A stretch of 64,000 nt of DNA from Anaerolineales bacterium (GCA_019187665.1 JABARH010000021.1:34672-98671), one strand, 5' to 3'. Shown: positions 26,706 to 36,128, counted from the stretch's first letter. The notes: a model not told the origin generated them from the sequence alone. Made by a program: numbers and translations.

Positions 26706-28102
26706 GATTTAAACCTTTCTCCGCGTTCCGCAAAATCCTTGAATTCATCGAAGCTTGTTCCGCCCGGCGAAAGGAGCACGACATTGCCCGGCTTTGCGAC
26801 TTCCGCCGCGCGGAGGACAGCCTCATGCAATCCGTTCACGCGCGTGGTGGGAGCCCGCTTCATCCCGACGGGCAGGCTGGCTACGGTTTTCTCGATCTTT
26901 TCCGCCGCCTCGCCAAAAAGCACCAGATGGTCAACGCGCTCGCCGACGAGTTGCATCAACCCCTCCCAGGGGAGATTCTTGTCGCGCCCGCCGAGCAACA
27001 GCACGATCGGCTCCTCGAACGCCCCCAGCACGACGATCGTCCGTTCGGGCGCGCTGGCAATCGAATTGTTGTACCAGCGGACTCCGTTCCATTCGCGCAC
27101 CAATTCCAAGCGATGCGGCACGCCGTGGAAATCTTCAACGGCTTCGATCATCGCGTCCAATGGAAAGCCTGCCGCATGACCGATGACGAACGCGGCAAGC
27201 ACATTCGCCACGTTGTAATTTCCGCGCAGGTGAATTTTCTCGCGCGGCATGAGGGTGACGTTCGATTTGCCGTCACGCAGATTTAAAGAGCCTGCGCGCA
27301 AATACGAACCGTCCAGACCTTCCTCCAACTCATTCAAACTGAAGGTGAGCAATTTCTCCTTCACTTTGTCGCGCAGATTCCAACTGACGGGGTCGTCGCG
27401 GCCAAGAATGGAAATGCCGTCCGCTTTTTGAAAATCCAGCAGGCGCGCCTTGGCGGCGATGTATGCGTCCATCGTGCCATGACGGTCGAGGTGGTTGGGC
27501 GTGATGTTAAGGATGGCCGCGATATCCGTCGAGACGGTCATCTGGTCGAGTTGAAAACTGGATATCTCCAAGATGGCGAGATCGTTCGCGGTCATATCGT
27601 CCACGTAATTGATGAGCGGGTCACCGATGTTGCCGCCGATGAACACCGCAGGATGAGCGGTCGCATTTTCATCGTTCATCCTTCCGCCTTCATCTTTGAA
27701 TTTCCGTTTCGCCATCTCGCCGACGAGAGTCGTTGTGGTGGTTTTGCCGGCCGAGCCGCTGATGCCGACGGTCTTGCAGGGTGCGGCCTCGATGAAGATC
27801 TGCGTGTCGTTCGAAAATGGAATGCCGCGTTGGATCGCTTCGCTGACGATCGGCAGTGTCAGCGGTACGCCGCCGGAGGGACACAGCACATCCACGCGGT
27901 CGAGCAATTCCACAGGATGGCCGCCGAGCATCCATTCCACATCCACATCCGCAAGCGAGGCTTGGGCGGCGCGCATGTCATCCAGCGGGCGCAGGTCGTT
28001 GAGGGTCACGCGCGCGCCATGACGCGCCAGCCAGCGGGCAAGGGCCAGTCCCTGCCGCGCGGCGCCGAGAATGAGAACGCGTTTGCCGGTCCAGTTTGTC
28101 AT
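26684..28102 (-). CDS. murD: UDP-N-acetylmuramoylalanine--D-glutamate ligase
   Basis: A 472-residue Mur ligase adding D-Glu to UDP-MurNAc-L-Ala. Motifs: VLILGAARQGLALARWL at the N-terminus, the P-loop GISGSAGKTTTTTLV, ILNITPNHLDRHGTMDAY (MurD-typical), and LLGGRDKNLPWEGL with LSPGGTSFDEFKDFAERGE near the C-terminus. A 20-residue insertion around 135-155 is rich in Asp/Asn. It sits 18 bases after mraY. Confidence 0.96.
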   Translation of the reverse strand: MTNWTGKRVLILGAARQGLALARWLARHGARVTLNDLRPLDDMRAAQASLADVDVEWMLGGHPVELLDRVDVLCPSGGVPLTLPIVSEAIQRGIPFSNDTQIFIEAAPCKTVGISGSAGKTTTTTLVGEMAKRKFKDEGGRMNDENATAHPAVFIGGNIGDPLINYVDDMTANDLAILEISSFQLDQMTVSTDIAAILNITPNHLDRHGTMDAYIAAKARLLDFQKADGISILGRDDPVSWNLRDKVKEKLLTFSLNELEEGLDGSYLRAGSLNLRDGKSNVTLMPREKIHLRGNYNVANVLAAFVIGHAAGFPLDAMIEAVEDFHGVPHRLELVREWNGVRWYNNSIASAPERTIVVLGAFEEPIVLLLGGRDKNLPWEGLMQLVGERVDHLVLFGEAAEKIEKTVASLPVGMKRAPTTRVNGLHEAVLRAAEVAKPGNVVLLSPGGTSFDEFKDFAERGERFKSWVQELP

Positions 28103-28120
28103 GGTTGCCCGCGAGTCATA

Positions 28121-29116
28121 TCACACCATCGCCAGCCCCACGCCAACCATGGCGGCGAGCAGGCCGATGAGCCAGAAGCGCTGCACTACCTGCGTTTCGC
28201 TCCAGCCGAGCAATTCAAAGTGCAGGTGAATCGGAGCCATTTTGAAAAAACGCCTTCCCTTGGTGGCGCGGAAATATAAAATCTGAATCACCACGCTGAT
28301 CATTTCACTGAGCGGGATGATGGCGATCACGGGCAGCACGCCCCATTGCCCGGTCATCAACGCGATGACTGTCAGGGTGGCGCCCAGGGCTTGTGAGCCG
28401 GTGTCGCCCATGATCAACTGCGCCGGGTGAACGTTGAACCACAAAAATCCGAATAACGCGCCGACCATGATGAAGCAGAAGCGCGCCACGTACACCTGTC
28501 CCTGCATGAGAGCGATGCCGCCATAGGCCACAAAGGCCGTGGCGGAGATCAACCCGGCCAACCCGTCCAGCCCGTCGGTGAAGTTGACCGCGTTCGCCAT
28601 GGAGACGATGACCAGCGCCGCGATTGGGATGTACCAGAATCCCAGGTCAATCTCGACCGGAATACCGGGCAGGTACAGGCCGGGAGCCTGGAGCAGGTAG
28701 CGTAACGAATACGCCACTGCCAGCGCAAGCACAACCTGAATGATGAACTTGGTGCGCGAGCGCATGCCCTCGCCCTTGCGCGCGCCACGGATGCCCTCCC
28801 AATCGTCCACCGCGCCGAGGCCGGCGTAGGCCGTCATCACTAACAGTGGAATAACGATGGAACGTCCGATGCCCGTCACGCCAAAAACGCTGGAGGCGTT
28901 CAACAACAGAGTGAGCAAGAGTACCGGGGCGATGAACATGACGCCGCCCATGGTTGGCGTTCCCATTTTGACCATGTGTATGCCCGGCTCTTCGACGCGA
29001 ATGATCTTGCCCACTTTGAAGTAACGCAGGATACGCAATAAGGGGCCGCCCCAAATGACGGTCATCATGAACGCCAGCACGGCCAGGCTGAGCGAGAACG
29101 GCATCTGGTTTGTCAT
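28121..29116 (-). CDS. mraY: Phospho-N-acetylmuramoyl-pentapeptide-transferase
   Basis: A 331-residue polytopic enzyme that makes lipid I from UDP-MurNAc-pentapeptide and undecaprenyl phosphate. Conserved sites: GTPTMGGVMF, AVDDWEGIRGARKGEGM, ANAVNFTDGLDGLAG and MAPIHLHFELLGWSETQVV (the His-rich loop). The start overlaps the murF stop by 4 bases, so they are translationally coupled. Confidence 0.96.
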   Translation of the reverse strand: MTNQMPFSLSLAVLAFMMTVIWGGPLLRILRYFKVGKIIRVEEPGIHMVKMGTPTMGGVMFIAPVLLLTLLLNASSVFGVTGIGRSIVIPLLVMTAYAGLGAVDDWEGIRGARKGEGMRSRTKFIIQVVLALAVAYSLRYLLQAPGLYLPGIPVEIDLGFWYIPIAALVIVSMANAVNFTDGLDGLAGLISATAFVAYGGIALMQGQVYVARFCFIMVGALFGFLWFNVHPAQLIMGDTGSQALGATLTVIALMTGQWGVLPVIAIIPLSEMISVVIQILYFRATKGRRFFKMAPIHLHFELLGWSETQVVQRFWLIGLLAAMVGVGLAMV

Positions 29117-30519
29117 GAATGCATCTCCAGCGCGGCCACGATGCGATCCATGCGCAGTCCGTGCGAGCCTTTGACCAGAGCGACATCCTCCGGCGCAAGA
29201 TGTTTTTTAAGCCAGTCTATGATCGGTTGAGCTTCTTCGTATTCGTGAATATTTGCTTTGGGCATTCCGGCGCGGCACGCGGCTTCGGCGATCATGTGCG
29301 CGCGCGGGCCGAATGCAAGCAGTGTTTCGCACACACGGGCGACGCGCAGGCCAACCATTTCATGTCCCTGTTTTTCGTAGGGGCCGAGTTCGAGCATGTC
29401 GCCCAGCACGGCGACCTTGCGGCCGTCGAGTTCATCGAGCAGGTTGAGCGCGGCCAGCATGGATTCGGGCGAGGCGTTATAGGTATCATCAAGCAGGAGC
29501 GCGCCATTCTGGCTGCGGACGGCCACCAGACGCAGTTGTGTATGCCCCTGACGCAAACCTTCAAAGATTTCCTGCCATGTCAGGCCTTCGACGAGTCCGG
29601 CTGCGGCGGCGCGCAGGGCGGTATGTACGGAGTGACGGCCGATCAACGGCACCCGCACATTCAGCGTTTCGTTCTGATAATGCAGGTTGAAGCGGATGCC
29701 GTCGAGGCCAAGCCCTTGAATATTGTCGGCCCACAGGTCGGCTTCGGAGGAGAGGCCGTAGAAGAAGATGCGGGCGCGGGTCTTTTCCTCCATTTTGCGG
29801 ACCCAGGGATCATCGAAGTTGAGGATGGCGGTTCCTTCGGGTGGAAGCGACTGTACGAGTTCAGATTTACCAAGGAAGATAGCCTCCTGTGATCCGGCGC
29901 GTTCGGCGTGGACCGTGCCGATGTTGGTAACCATGCCAACGACCGGCTGGGCGAGATCGCACAGAAATGCGATCTCGCCGGGGACGTAGAATCCCATTTC
30001 GAGGACGGCGCGTTCGTAGCCTGGGCCGAGGCGCAGGATGGCGAGTGGGAGGCCAATTTCGTTGTTAAGATTGCCGGGACTCTTCATTGTGCGGTAACGC
30101 TGCCCCAATACTTCGGCGACCATTTCCTTGGTGGATGATTTGCCGACCGAGCCGGTGATGCCGATCACGCGCAGGTCCAGTTTGCGGCGCCAGAAGCGCG
30201 CCAGCTGCTGGAGGGCAACAAGACTATTTTCGACGCGCAGGCAGAGGGGAGGGGCAAGGTTCGCGTCGGCCGGCAACGGAGACCGCAGGTCGAGGGTTGG
30301 GAAGGAGACATCGAGGTCGCGCTGGATCAAGGCGTAAGAGGCCCCCTTCAGGAAGGCCGCGCCGATAAAGTCATGTCCGTCGGCGCGTTCGCCAGGCAAC
30401 GCGACAAAGAGCGAGCCGGGAATCACCTGGCGCGAATCGATGGCCGCTTCGGTGATGATGTGTTGCGTCGCGGGGCGGGTGGCTGTGAGGGCTTCGAGTG
30501 CATCGGCCAGTGTAAACAT
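29113..30519 (-). CDS. murF: UDP-N-acetylmuramoyl-tripeptide--D-alanyl-D-alanine ligase
   Basis: A 468-residue Mur ligase that adds D-Ala-D-Ala. Motifs: DSRQVIPGSLFVALPGERADGHDF (N-terminal UDP domain), P-loop GITGSVGKSSTKEMV, KSPGNLNNEIGLPL, DDTYNASPESMLAAL and VLGDMLELG. murE, which normally precedes murF, is absent: the gene directly upstream, with 3 bases between, is ftsI. Confidence 0.96.
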   Translation of the reverse strand: MFTLADALEALTATRPATQHIITEAAIDSRQVIPGSLFVALPGERADGHDFIGAAFLKGASYALIQRDLDVSFPTLDLRSPLPADANLAPPLCLRVENSLVALQQLARFWRRKLDLRVIGITGSVGKSSTKEMVAEVLGQRYRTMKSPGNLNNEIGLPLAILRLGPGYERAVLEMGFYVPGEIAFLCDLAQPVVGMVTNIGTVHAERAGSQEAIFLGKSELVQSLPPEGTAILNFDDPWVRKMEEKTRARIFFYGLSSEADLWADNIQGLGLDGIRFNLHYQNETLNVRVPLIGRHSVHTALRAAAAGLVEGLTWQEIFEGLRQGHTQLRLVAVRSQNGALLLDDTYNASPESMLAALNLLDELDGRKVAVLGDMLELGPYEKQGHEMVGLRVARVCETLLAFGPRAHMIAEAACRAGMPKANIHEYEEAQPIIDWLKKHLAPEDVALVKGSHGLRMDRIVAALEMHS

Positions 30520-30522
30520 GGA

Positions 30523-32271
30523 TCATTGATTGACAAGCTGCAGGCGGATGGCGTCGGGCGGGATGCCAAGCAGGATGACCGTCTTCTGCGCGATCTCAGA
30601 GAAGAGAGGCGCAGCCGTGTCGTTGGCCCATTGCGAGGTGGTGGGACGTTCGAGCCAAACGTAGATGAGAAAGCGCGGGTCATCAATTGGGCCCCATCCA
30701 ATAAAGGAGGCGTTGACAGAGTAGGGATCGTAGTACCCATCCACCGGAATCTGCGCGGTGCCGGTTTTTCCGGCCACGCGATAGCCCGGTACAAGCGCCA
30801 TGGAGGCTTCGTTCTCGAGCGAGATGGCGAGCATTTCGCTGATCGTGCGCGCAGTCGGCACGCTGATGGGGTTGCCTCCGTGGATGGGAGCAATGTTGAA
30901 TTGGCGGCCGTCGCGCACCATGGCGTACAGCACGTGCGGGATGACGAGCCGTCCCTGATTGGCGAGAGGGGTGGCGGCGGTGAGCATTTGGATCGGGGTG
31001 ACAGCCACACCCTGCCCAAAGGCATTGGTGCCGAGTTCGACCGGGAAGTATTCCAGGTCGCCGGGTTGTTTGAGGCGGCCGGGCGATTCTCCGGCCAGGT
31101 CAATGCCGGTAGGATGCCCAATGCCGAAGTTGTTCATGTAGCGATAGAAATTTTCCTCGCCCATTTTGGTGGATATCCATGCGTGACAGACATTGAGCGA
31201 GTGTTGTAGACAGCCGATCATGTCTTGTGCGCCCCAGGGTTGGCGGTCCCAGTTTTGGATAATGGCGCCGCCCACTTCGATGCTGCCGGTGTCGTTAAAG
31301 AGGGTATTGGGAGCGATCACGCCCAGATCCAGGCCGGCCGCCATGGTGAGAATCTTAAAGACCGAGCCGGGCTCGTATTGCATCGAAATGGCCGGGTTGT
31401 ATAGATAGGATTGATCGTATACGTACGGATAATTCCAGAACTGGTTCAAGTCCATACGCGGGGTGGTGGCCATGGCCAGCATCTCACCCGTGCGCGGGTC
31501 AAGGATAATGACCGCACCGTTGTGCGCGCCGTATTCATAGATGGCGTTATCAAGCGCTTCTTCGGCCGCGGCCTGCAGGTCGCGGTTGATGGTGAGGATG
31601 AGTGTGGTGCCGTTGGGAATGCGCGGAATCTCGGCGGCACGGTTGGGGTCTTCGGGAACCCACACCTGCACCGGGTTGCCAGCCAGCAGATCGTTGTATT
31701 TCTCTTCAACGCCGAAGTACCCCTTGCCTTCGCGGTTGACGAAGCCCAGTATGTTCGATGCCAGCGCATTCTCCGGGTAACTGCGCTGCAAGTGCGGCTG
31801 AAATTCCAACCCGTCCAATGCAGAGTGTTGGTTGACGGCCAGCGCGTCGGCGGTCATTTGCTCTTGCAGTTTCATCAGCGTAGACGCGTCCTCAGCCTCA
31901 ACGTAATTGGCAAGCGTCACAAAGGACAGCCCGCCCGGGTCTTGCAGACGCCGCATCACCTCTTCATAATTCAGACCAAGATAGGCGACCAGAGTCAGGG
32001 CGATGGTGTGGGCGTCTTTCATTTCATGGACGTTGACGCCCACAGTGTAAACCGCCTCGTTTCCGGCCAGCAGGTGACCGTTGCGATCGTAGATCTCGCC
32101 GCGTTCGGGATAAAACGTCTGGAATTTGCCGGAATATTGCTCGGCTTGCGCGCGAAACACTTCCGCCTCGGGACTGTATTGGATGCGAATCATCTGTACC
32201 AACACCGCGACGGATAAGAACGCCAACAGGGTAGTCAGCGCGATGGAACGCCAGGCGTATTCCTGTCTCAC
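30523..32271 (-). CDS. ftsI: Division-specific class B penicillin-binding protein (FtsI)
   Basis: A 582-residue transpeptidase with one N-terminal membrane segment, a PBP dimer/pedestal region and a catalytic domain containing SVFK (SxxK), SLN (SxN) and KTGT (KTG). It cross-links septal peptidoglycan with FtsW. The GTG at 32271 overlaps the ftsL stop as GTGA and follows GGAGGAG, the coupling pattern used through this operon. An in-frame ATG at 32319 would give 598 residues but needs a 52-base overlap with ftsL. Confidence 0.92.
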   Translation of the reverse strand: MRQEYAWRSIALTTLLAFLSVAVLVQMIRIQYSPEAEVFRAQAEQYSGKFQTFYPERGEIYDRNGHLLAGNEAVYTVGVNVHEMKDAHTIALTLVAYLGLNYEEVMRRLQDPGGLSFVTLANYVEAEDASTLMKLQEQMTADALAVNQHSALDGLEFQPHLQRSYPENALASNILGFVNREGKGYFGVEEKYNDLLAGNPVQVWVPEDPNRAAEIPRIPNGTTLILTINRDLQAAAEEALDNAIYEYGAHNGAVIILDPRTGEMLAMATTPRMDLNQFWNYPYVYDQSYLYNPAISMQYEPGSVFKILTMAAGLDLGVIAPNTLFNDTGSIEVGGAIIQNWDRQPWGAQDMIGCLQHSLNVCHAWISTKMGEENFYRYMNNFGIGHPTGIDLAGESPGRLKQPGDLEYFPVELGTNAFGQGVAVTPIQMLTAATPLANQGRLVIPHVLYAMVRDGRQFNIAPIHGGNPISVPTARTISEMLAISLENEASMALVPGYRVAGKTGTAQIPVDGYYDPYSVNASFIGWGPIDDPRFLIYVWLERPTTSQWANDTAAPLFSEIAQKTVILLGIPPDAIRLQLVNQ

Positions 32272-32750
32272 GGCAGAATGTCTCCTCCCGCCAGTTCGAG
32301 GGCAGGCGTGTCCAGCCATGCCGCAAACCAGTCAAGCAGCGACATGGTGTATTTCGCCGGCAGGGAAGGCGCCGCGGCCGGGGGCGGGGCAATATTTTCC
32401 AGGCGCACGCCCTCCGCCAGGAAATAGCCCGGCACAAATAAGTAGTGGATCTCACCCGCCTCGGAGGGGCGGAAACCCAATGCGCGGGCGCGCACTTCCA
32501 TGTTGCGGGTGGAGAGCAGTTCGGCGAGGCGAGTCTCCATATCTGCGTTCGTGCGCTGGGTGGCGGTGATGTCGAAACGCAATTGTTGAATCTCGCGCCC
32601 GGCGATCGCGGCATTGGCGGTCACATCCAAATACAAAGCGGAGACCATTGCCAGGACCAACAAGAAAAGCAAAAAGAGTCCAGCCCATTGACGCTGAATG
32701 CGCCACGGAGCCTGGCGATACGCATGTCGGAGATGAGCGGTTTGGATCAT
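32268..32750 (-). CDS. ftsL: FtsL-like division protein
   Basis: A 160-residue bitopic protein with a short basic cytoplasmic part, one membrane segment (about 24-44) and a coiled-coil-prone region (EIQQLRFDITATQRTNADME), then a Pro/Ala-rich tail. The sequence is poorly conserved in the family, so the call rests on position between rsmH and ftsI and on topology. The start overlaps the rsmH stop by 4 bases. Confidence 0.7.
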   Translation of the reverse strand: MIQTAHLRHAYRQAPWRIQRQWAGLFLLFLLVLAMVSALYLDVTANAAIAGREIQQLRFDITATQRTNADMETRLAELLSTRNMEVRARALGFRPSEAGEIHYLFVPGYFLAEGVRLENIAPPPAAAPSLPAKYTMSLLDWFAAWLDTPALELAGGDILP

Positions 32751-33658
32751 AGTTTCTCTGCGATTCTGAGTTTGGCGCTGCGCGCCCTCGGGTTATCGGC
32801 GGTCTCTATTTCCGATGGAAGGATCGGCTTGCGATTCACTTCTTTCAAGATTGCTTTGCGTTCATGTTCATAGATCGGTTCATACGGCGGGTTGACCAGG
32901 TCGCGGCTCTGCTCGCGGAAAAAATCTTTGACGATGCGGTCTTCCAACGAGTGGAAGGAGATCACTGCCAGCCTCCCGCCGGACCTCAAGGCGGATACCG
33001 CTTTGGGAAGCGCCTCCGTCACGGAGTCCAACTCCTCATTCACCGCGATGCGCAGGGCTTGGAAGGTCTGCGTGGCGGGGTGGACTCTTCCCTTGCGGGG
33101 GGAAACGCCCACAACGACCTCAGCCAGTTGCCGCGTCGTCTGAAGCGGCCTTGCGTGGACGATGGCGCGGGCGATGCGGCGTCCATCCGATTCTTCGCCG
33201 TAGCGGTAGAGCAAGTCCGCGAGTTCGTCTTCCTCCAGCATGTTGACCAGCGTGGCGGCGGTCGTCGGATTCTGCGGACTGAAGCGCATGTCCAGCGGCG
33301 CGTCGTGCTGAAACGAAAATCCGCGCTCGGGCGTATCGAGTTGCATCGAGGAGAGACCGAGGTCGAGCAGGATTCCATCCACCGCGTCCCAGCCGAGTTG
33401 TGAAAGTTGCTGAGAGATGGAAGTGTAGGAGGCTTGCGCCAGGCGGGCGCGCTGTCCGAAAGGAGCCAAGGTCTCGCGGGCAAGCGCCAGCGCCTGTGGG
33501 TCAAGGTCGAGTCCGAGCAATTGACCGTCGGGAGCGCAAGCCTCCAAAATTCCGCGGGCATGTCCGCCCGCGCCGACCGTTCCGTCCACGTAACGACCTG
33601 ATGCGTGAGGCTGTAAGGCGTGTATAATCTCTTTGTAAAGTACGGGTAGGTGCTTCAT
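32747..33658 (-). CDS. rsmH: 16S rRNA (cytosine-1402-N4)-methyltransferase
   Basis: A 303-residue SAM-dependent enzyme (formerly MraW). Family motifs: HLPVLYKEIIHAL, DGTVGAGGHARGIL for SAM binding, LLDLGLSSMQLDTPERGFSF, and VISFHSLEDRIVKDFF near the C-terminus. The second gene of the dcw operon, 29 bases after mraZ. Confidence 0.96.
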   Translation of the reverse strand: MKHLPVLYKEIIHALQPHASGRYVDGTVGAGGHARGILEACAPDGQLLGLDLDPQALALARETLAPFGQRARLAQASYTSISQQLSQLGWDAVDGILLDLGLSSMQLDTPERGFSFQHDAPLDMRFSPQNPTTAATLVNMLEEDELADLLYRYGEESDGRRIARAIVHARPLQTTRQLAEVVVGVSPRKGRVHPATQTFQALRIAVNEELDSVTEALPKAVSALRSGGRLAVISFHSLEDRIVKDFFREQSRDLVNPPYEPIYEHERKAILKEVNRKPILPSEIETADNPRARSAKLRIAEKL

Positions 33659-33687
33659 GGCTGTAGCGCAAACTTAAGTTTGCGTTA

Positions 33688-34125
33688 CTATTTCGAGGAA
33701 AGATCGAGTGTCGAGAAACGCTGATTGTTGGCTTCGGCGTCGTTGAGCAGTGCGGCTTGCTTCTCCCACTCAGCGGGAGTCCAGATCTCGAAATATTCGC
33801 CCTGCCCCGCCACGATAGTGTTGGTTTGCAGAGCGGCGAACTCGCGCAGGTTGCCCGGAACCAAAATGCGCCCGACCTTATCCACCTCAACGGGATAAGC
33901 GTTCGAGAAAATTAAGCGGCGCAATAAACGGGCTGTTGGATCGGTGAGGCTCATGGAGGTGATGCGCTCCGCCACTTGTTGAAAATGCGTCTCGGTCATC
34001 ACCATCAAACATTTGTCAAACCCCTGAGTCAGATAGGCTCCGCCTTCCAGCAACTCACGGAAGCGCGCCGGAACCATCAGGCGGCCCTTATCATCAATGG
34101 AGTGCTGGTACTGACCTAAGAACAT
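33688..34125 (-). CDS. mraZ: Transcriptional regulator MraZ
   Basis: A 145-residue protein with two MraZ/AbrB-like repeats. The first is MFLGQYQHSIDDKGRLMVPARFRELL and the second carries NAYPVEVDKVGRILVPGNLREFA, both with the DxxGR signature. MraZ forms a ring that binds direct repeats at its own promoter; three such repeats at 10-base spacing are visible upstream. Heads the dcw operon. The ATG follows GGACAAG. Confidence 0.95.
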   Translation of the reverse strand: MFLGQYQHSIDDKGRLMVPARFRELLEGGAYLTQGFDKCLMVMTETHFQQVAERITSMSLTDPTARLLRRLIFSNAYPVEVDKVGRILVPGNLREFAALQTNTIVAGQGEYFEIWTPAEWEKQAALLNDAEANNQRFSTLDLSSK

Positions 34126-34180
34126 TTGTGCTACTTGTCCTTTTAATGCGGCGAACGCCAGGCGGACCCGGCGCTCGATT

Positions 34181-34206
34181 TACCACTTCTTACCACTTTC
34201 TCCCAC
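34181..34206 (-). promoter_or_regulatory. MraZ operator: three direct repeats at 10-base spacing
   Basis: On the minus strand GTGGGA, GTGGTA and GTGGTA occur exactly 10 bases apart, two of them preceded by AA(A/G). This matches the AAAGTGG-type repeated boxes known for MraZ. They lie just downstream of the -10 box, positioned for autorepression. Confidence 0.75.
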
Positions 34207-34235
34207 ATTGTATACCATTTGTGGCTGAATTTCAA
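34207..34235 (-). promoter_or_regulatory. Promoter of the dcw operon
   Basis: Minus-strand TTGAAA and TACAAT are separated by exactly 17 bases. The start site would fall inside the MraZ boxes, leaving a leader of about 70 nt before mraZ. Confidence 0.8.
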
Positions 34236-34270
34236 GTGGTACTTTAGGTTTTTCCCACATCAAATTTGCA

Positions 34271-35158
34271 ATGACACCTGCCCCCTTTCTGCTCCTTGAA
34301 TCCCCGCACTGGCGCGACTACGAACTGCTCGACTCCGGCGACGGTTTAAAACTGGAACGCTTCGGCGCGTTCACATTTGTCCGCCCGGAAGCGCAAGCCC
34401 TGTGGAAACCATCCCTCTCCAAAAAAGAATGGGATGCGGCGCAGGCGGTTTTTCAACCCAGCGCGGAAGAAAGCGGCGGACACTGGATCGAAAAGAAAAA
34501 GATTCCCGAAAGATGGAAAATGGAGTATGGGGATTTAAAATTCTGGGCGATGACAACGCCCGGGCGACACCTTGGCGTTTTTCCCGAAGTCGCTTCACAC
34601 TGGGACTGGATGGCGGATTCCATCTCGCGCGCCGACCGGACCGCGAACGTGCTCAACCTGTTCGGCTACACCGGGCTGGCCTCGCTGGCGGCGGCATCCG
34701 CCGGGGCAAAGGTCACACATGTGGATGCGTCGAAGAAATCCGTGAGTTGGGCGCGCGAGAATCAAGAACTTTCCGGCTTGAGTGATAAACCCATCCGCTG
34801 GATCGTGGATGACGCGCTGAAATTCGTCCAGCGCGAGGCGCGGCGCGGAACGAAGTACGATGGCATCGTTTTAGATCCGCCCAAATTTGGGCGCGGACCG
34901 AAAGGCGAGGTGTGGGAGGTTTACAGGTCCCTGCCGGATCTTTTATCGGCGTGCAAAGATGTGATCAGCGATCAGCCCCTCTTCCTCGTGTTGACGATGT
35001 ACGCGGTGAAGGCATCCGCTGTCCACGCGGGGCAGGCGCTGGATGAGATAATGCGCGACTGCCGAGGGAGCGTGGAGCGAGGCGAACTCGTCACGCGCGA
35101 AACTTCCGCGCGGAGGTTAATTTCGCAGGCAGTCTTTGCGAGATGGCGCGCGCAATAA
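34271..35158 (+). CDS. Class I SAM-dependent rRNA methyltransferase (RlmI-like)
   Basis: A 295-residue protein. SAM-binding motif I is VLNLFGYTGLASLAAASAGA, with VDASKKSVSWARENQ next; the IVLDPPKFGRGPKGEVW motif is typical of RlmI/YccW-type rRNA cytosine methyltransferases. It lacks the N-terminal PUA domain found in E. coli RlmI, so substrate position is open. It is divergent from mraZ across 145 bases. A bidirectional-looking terminator follows. Confidence 0.8.
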   Translation: MTPAPFLLLESPHWRDYELLDSGDGLKLERFGAFTFVRPEAQALWKPSLSKKEWDAAQAVFQPSAEESGGHWIEKKKIPERWKMEYGDLKFWAMTTPGRHLGVFPEVASHWDWMADSISRADRTANVLNLFGYTGLASLAAASAGAKVTHVDASKKSVSWARENQELSGLSDKPIRWIVDDALKFVQREARRGTKYDGIVLDPPKFGRGPKGEVWEVYRSLPDLLSACKDVISDQPLFLVLTMYAVKASAVHAGQALDEIMRDCRGSVERGELVTRETSARRLISQAVFARWRAQ

Positions 35159-35192
35159 AAAACCGGGTTTCTTTACGAAACCCGGTTTTGCT
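35157..35192. terminator. Bidirectional terminator between convergent genes
   Basis: AAACCGGGTTTC and GAAACCCGGTTT pair perfectly. A-rich sequence before and T-rich sequence after allow use from either strand. Confidence 0.85.
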
Positions 35193-35193
35193 T

Positions 35194-36090
35194 TTAGCCT
35201 TTGCCTTCTTCGACCGGCACGGTCTTTCTGCCGGTTAATTTCTTCAACAGATCGTACCAGAAGGAGGAGCCTTGCGATGTCGCCCAGGCAGTGATGGACA
35301 GGCCGATAAATTTCAATATGACAAAACCTGCCCACTCCGCTGTATCCGCAGTCTTCGGAAAAGTGTCCGACGTTTGCAGCCAGGTGATGCGCATGGTGGT
35401 ATCGCTGAGCGCCTGGATCAGTTCATCCAATCCGGCGGCGCTGTCTGCCTGTGACATGGCGGTTGCCTCAGCGGTGGCGACGGCCCGCAACTCTGCATTG
35501 CCCCACAGGTCCCTGGCGATCTGAATGGTATCGGTGCCGAGGGCAAACACAAGGATGATCGAGAAGATAATTACAATACTACGCGCATGCGATCTAAAAG
35601 TGGCCGCGGCCTGGCTGAGCATGCCGCTGAAATAGTCGTTGGCGCGCGTACGCAGATCGTTGATATTGGTTACCCCCTGCGTCACCCATTGGATCAGGGC
35701 CGCCTTGCCCTCCGAAGCCGGGAGTTTGTTGATGACACTCGTCAATTGGGCAGGGTCAATTTTCTCGCGTCCGGTTAACCCGGTGAGGTCAAAGAACGCA
35801 TCCACCAGCGTGGTGACCGGGACCTTCTCCATCTTTTTGGCTTCGGTATTTGCGCCGAACACGCCCCACCACTTTTTGTAGCGGATCGGACGCAGCGCCT
35901 GCATTTGCGGCAGGTTGATCAAATCAACGGTCTTGTCTCCGGCGATGCGCTTCAAATGGTCCTCAAGCGTGGCGCCGCGCGTCTCGGCCGATTCGAGCAG
36001 CATCTGGGTGACAAACGAAACCACCGAGCCAAGCACGTAATAGACAAACATCAGTCCAATGGCAACTTCGATGATCTGTGATGTAGGCAT
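35194..36090 (-). CDS. Membrane protein of unknown function
   Basis: A 298-residue protein with three hydrophobic segments: an N-terminal one (VAIGLMFVYYVLGSVVSFV), a central one (IVIIFSIILVFALGTDTI) and a C-terminal one (FVILKFIGLSITAWA). The soluble part after the first helix has the look of a regulatory domain (LPQMQALRPIRYKKWWGVF). I do not recognise the family. The gene has a good AAGGAGAAGG ribosome site and its own promoter divergent from galK. Confidence 0.65.
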   Translation of the reverse strand: MPTSQIIEVAIGLMFVYYVLGSVVSFVTQMLLESAETRGATLEDHLKRIAGDKTVDLINLPQMQALRPIRYKKWWGVFGANTEAKKMEKVPVTTLVDAFFDLTGLTGREKIDPAQLTSVINKLPASEGKAALIQWVTQGVTNINDLRTRANDYFSGMLSQAAATFRSHARSIVIIFSIILVFALGTDTIQIARDLWGNAELRAVATAEATAMSQADSAAGLDELIQALSDTTMRITWLQTSDTFPKTADTAEWAGFVILKFIGLSITAWATSQGSSFWYDLLKKLTGRKTVPVEEGKG

Positions 36091-36122
36091 GGCCTTCTCC
36101 TTTGGGTTGGCAGGTTGCTTTC

Positions 36123-36128
36123 ATTATA
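36123..36128 (-). promoter_or_regulatory. -10 box upstream of the unknown membrane-protein gene
   Basis: TATAAT on the minus strand, about 32 nt before the ATG at 36090, leaving a leader that includes AAGGAGAAGG. Confidence 0.55.
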
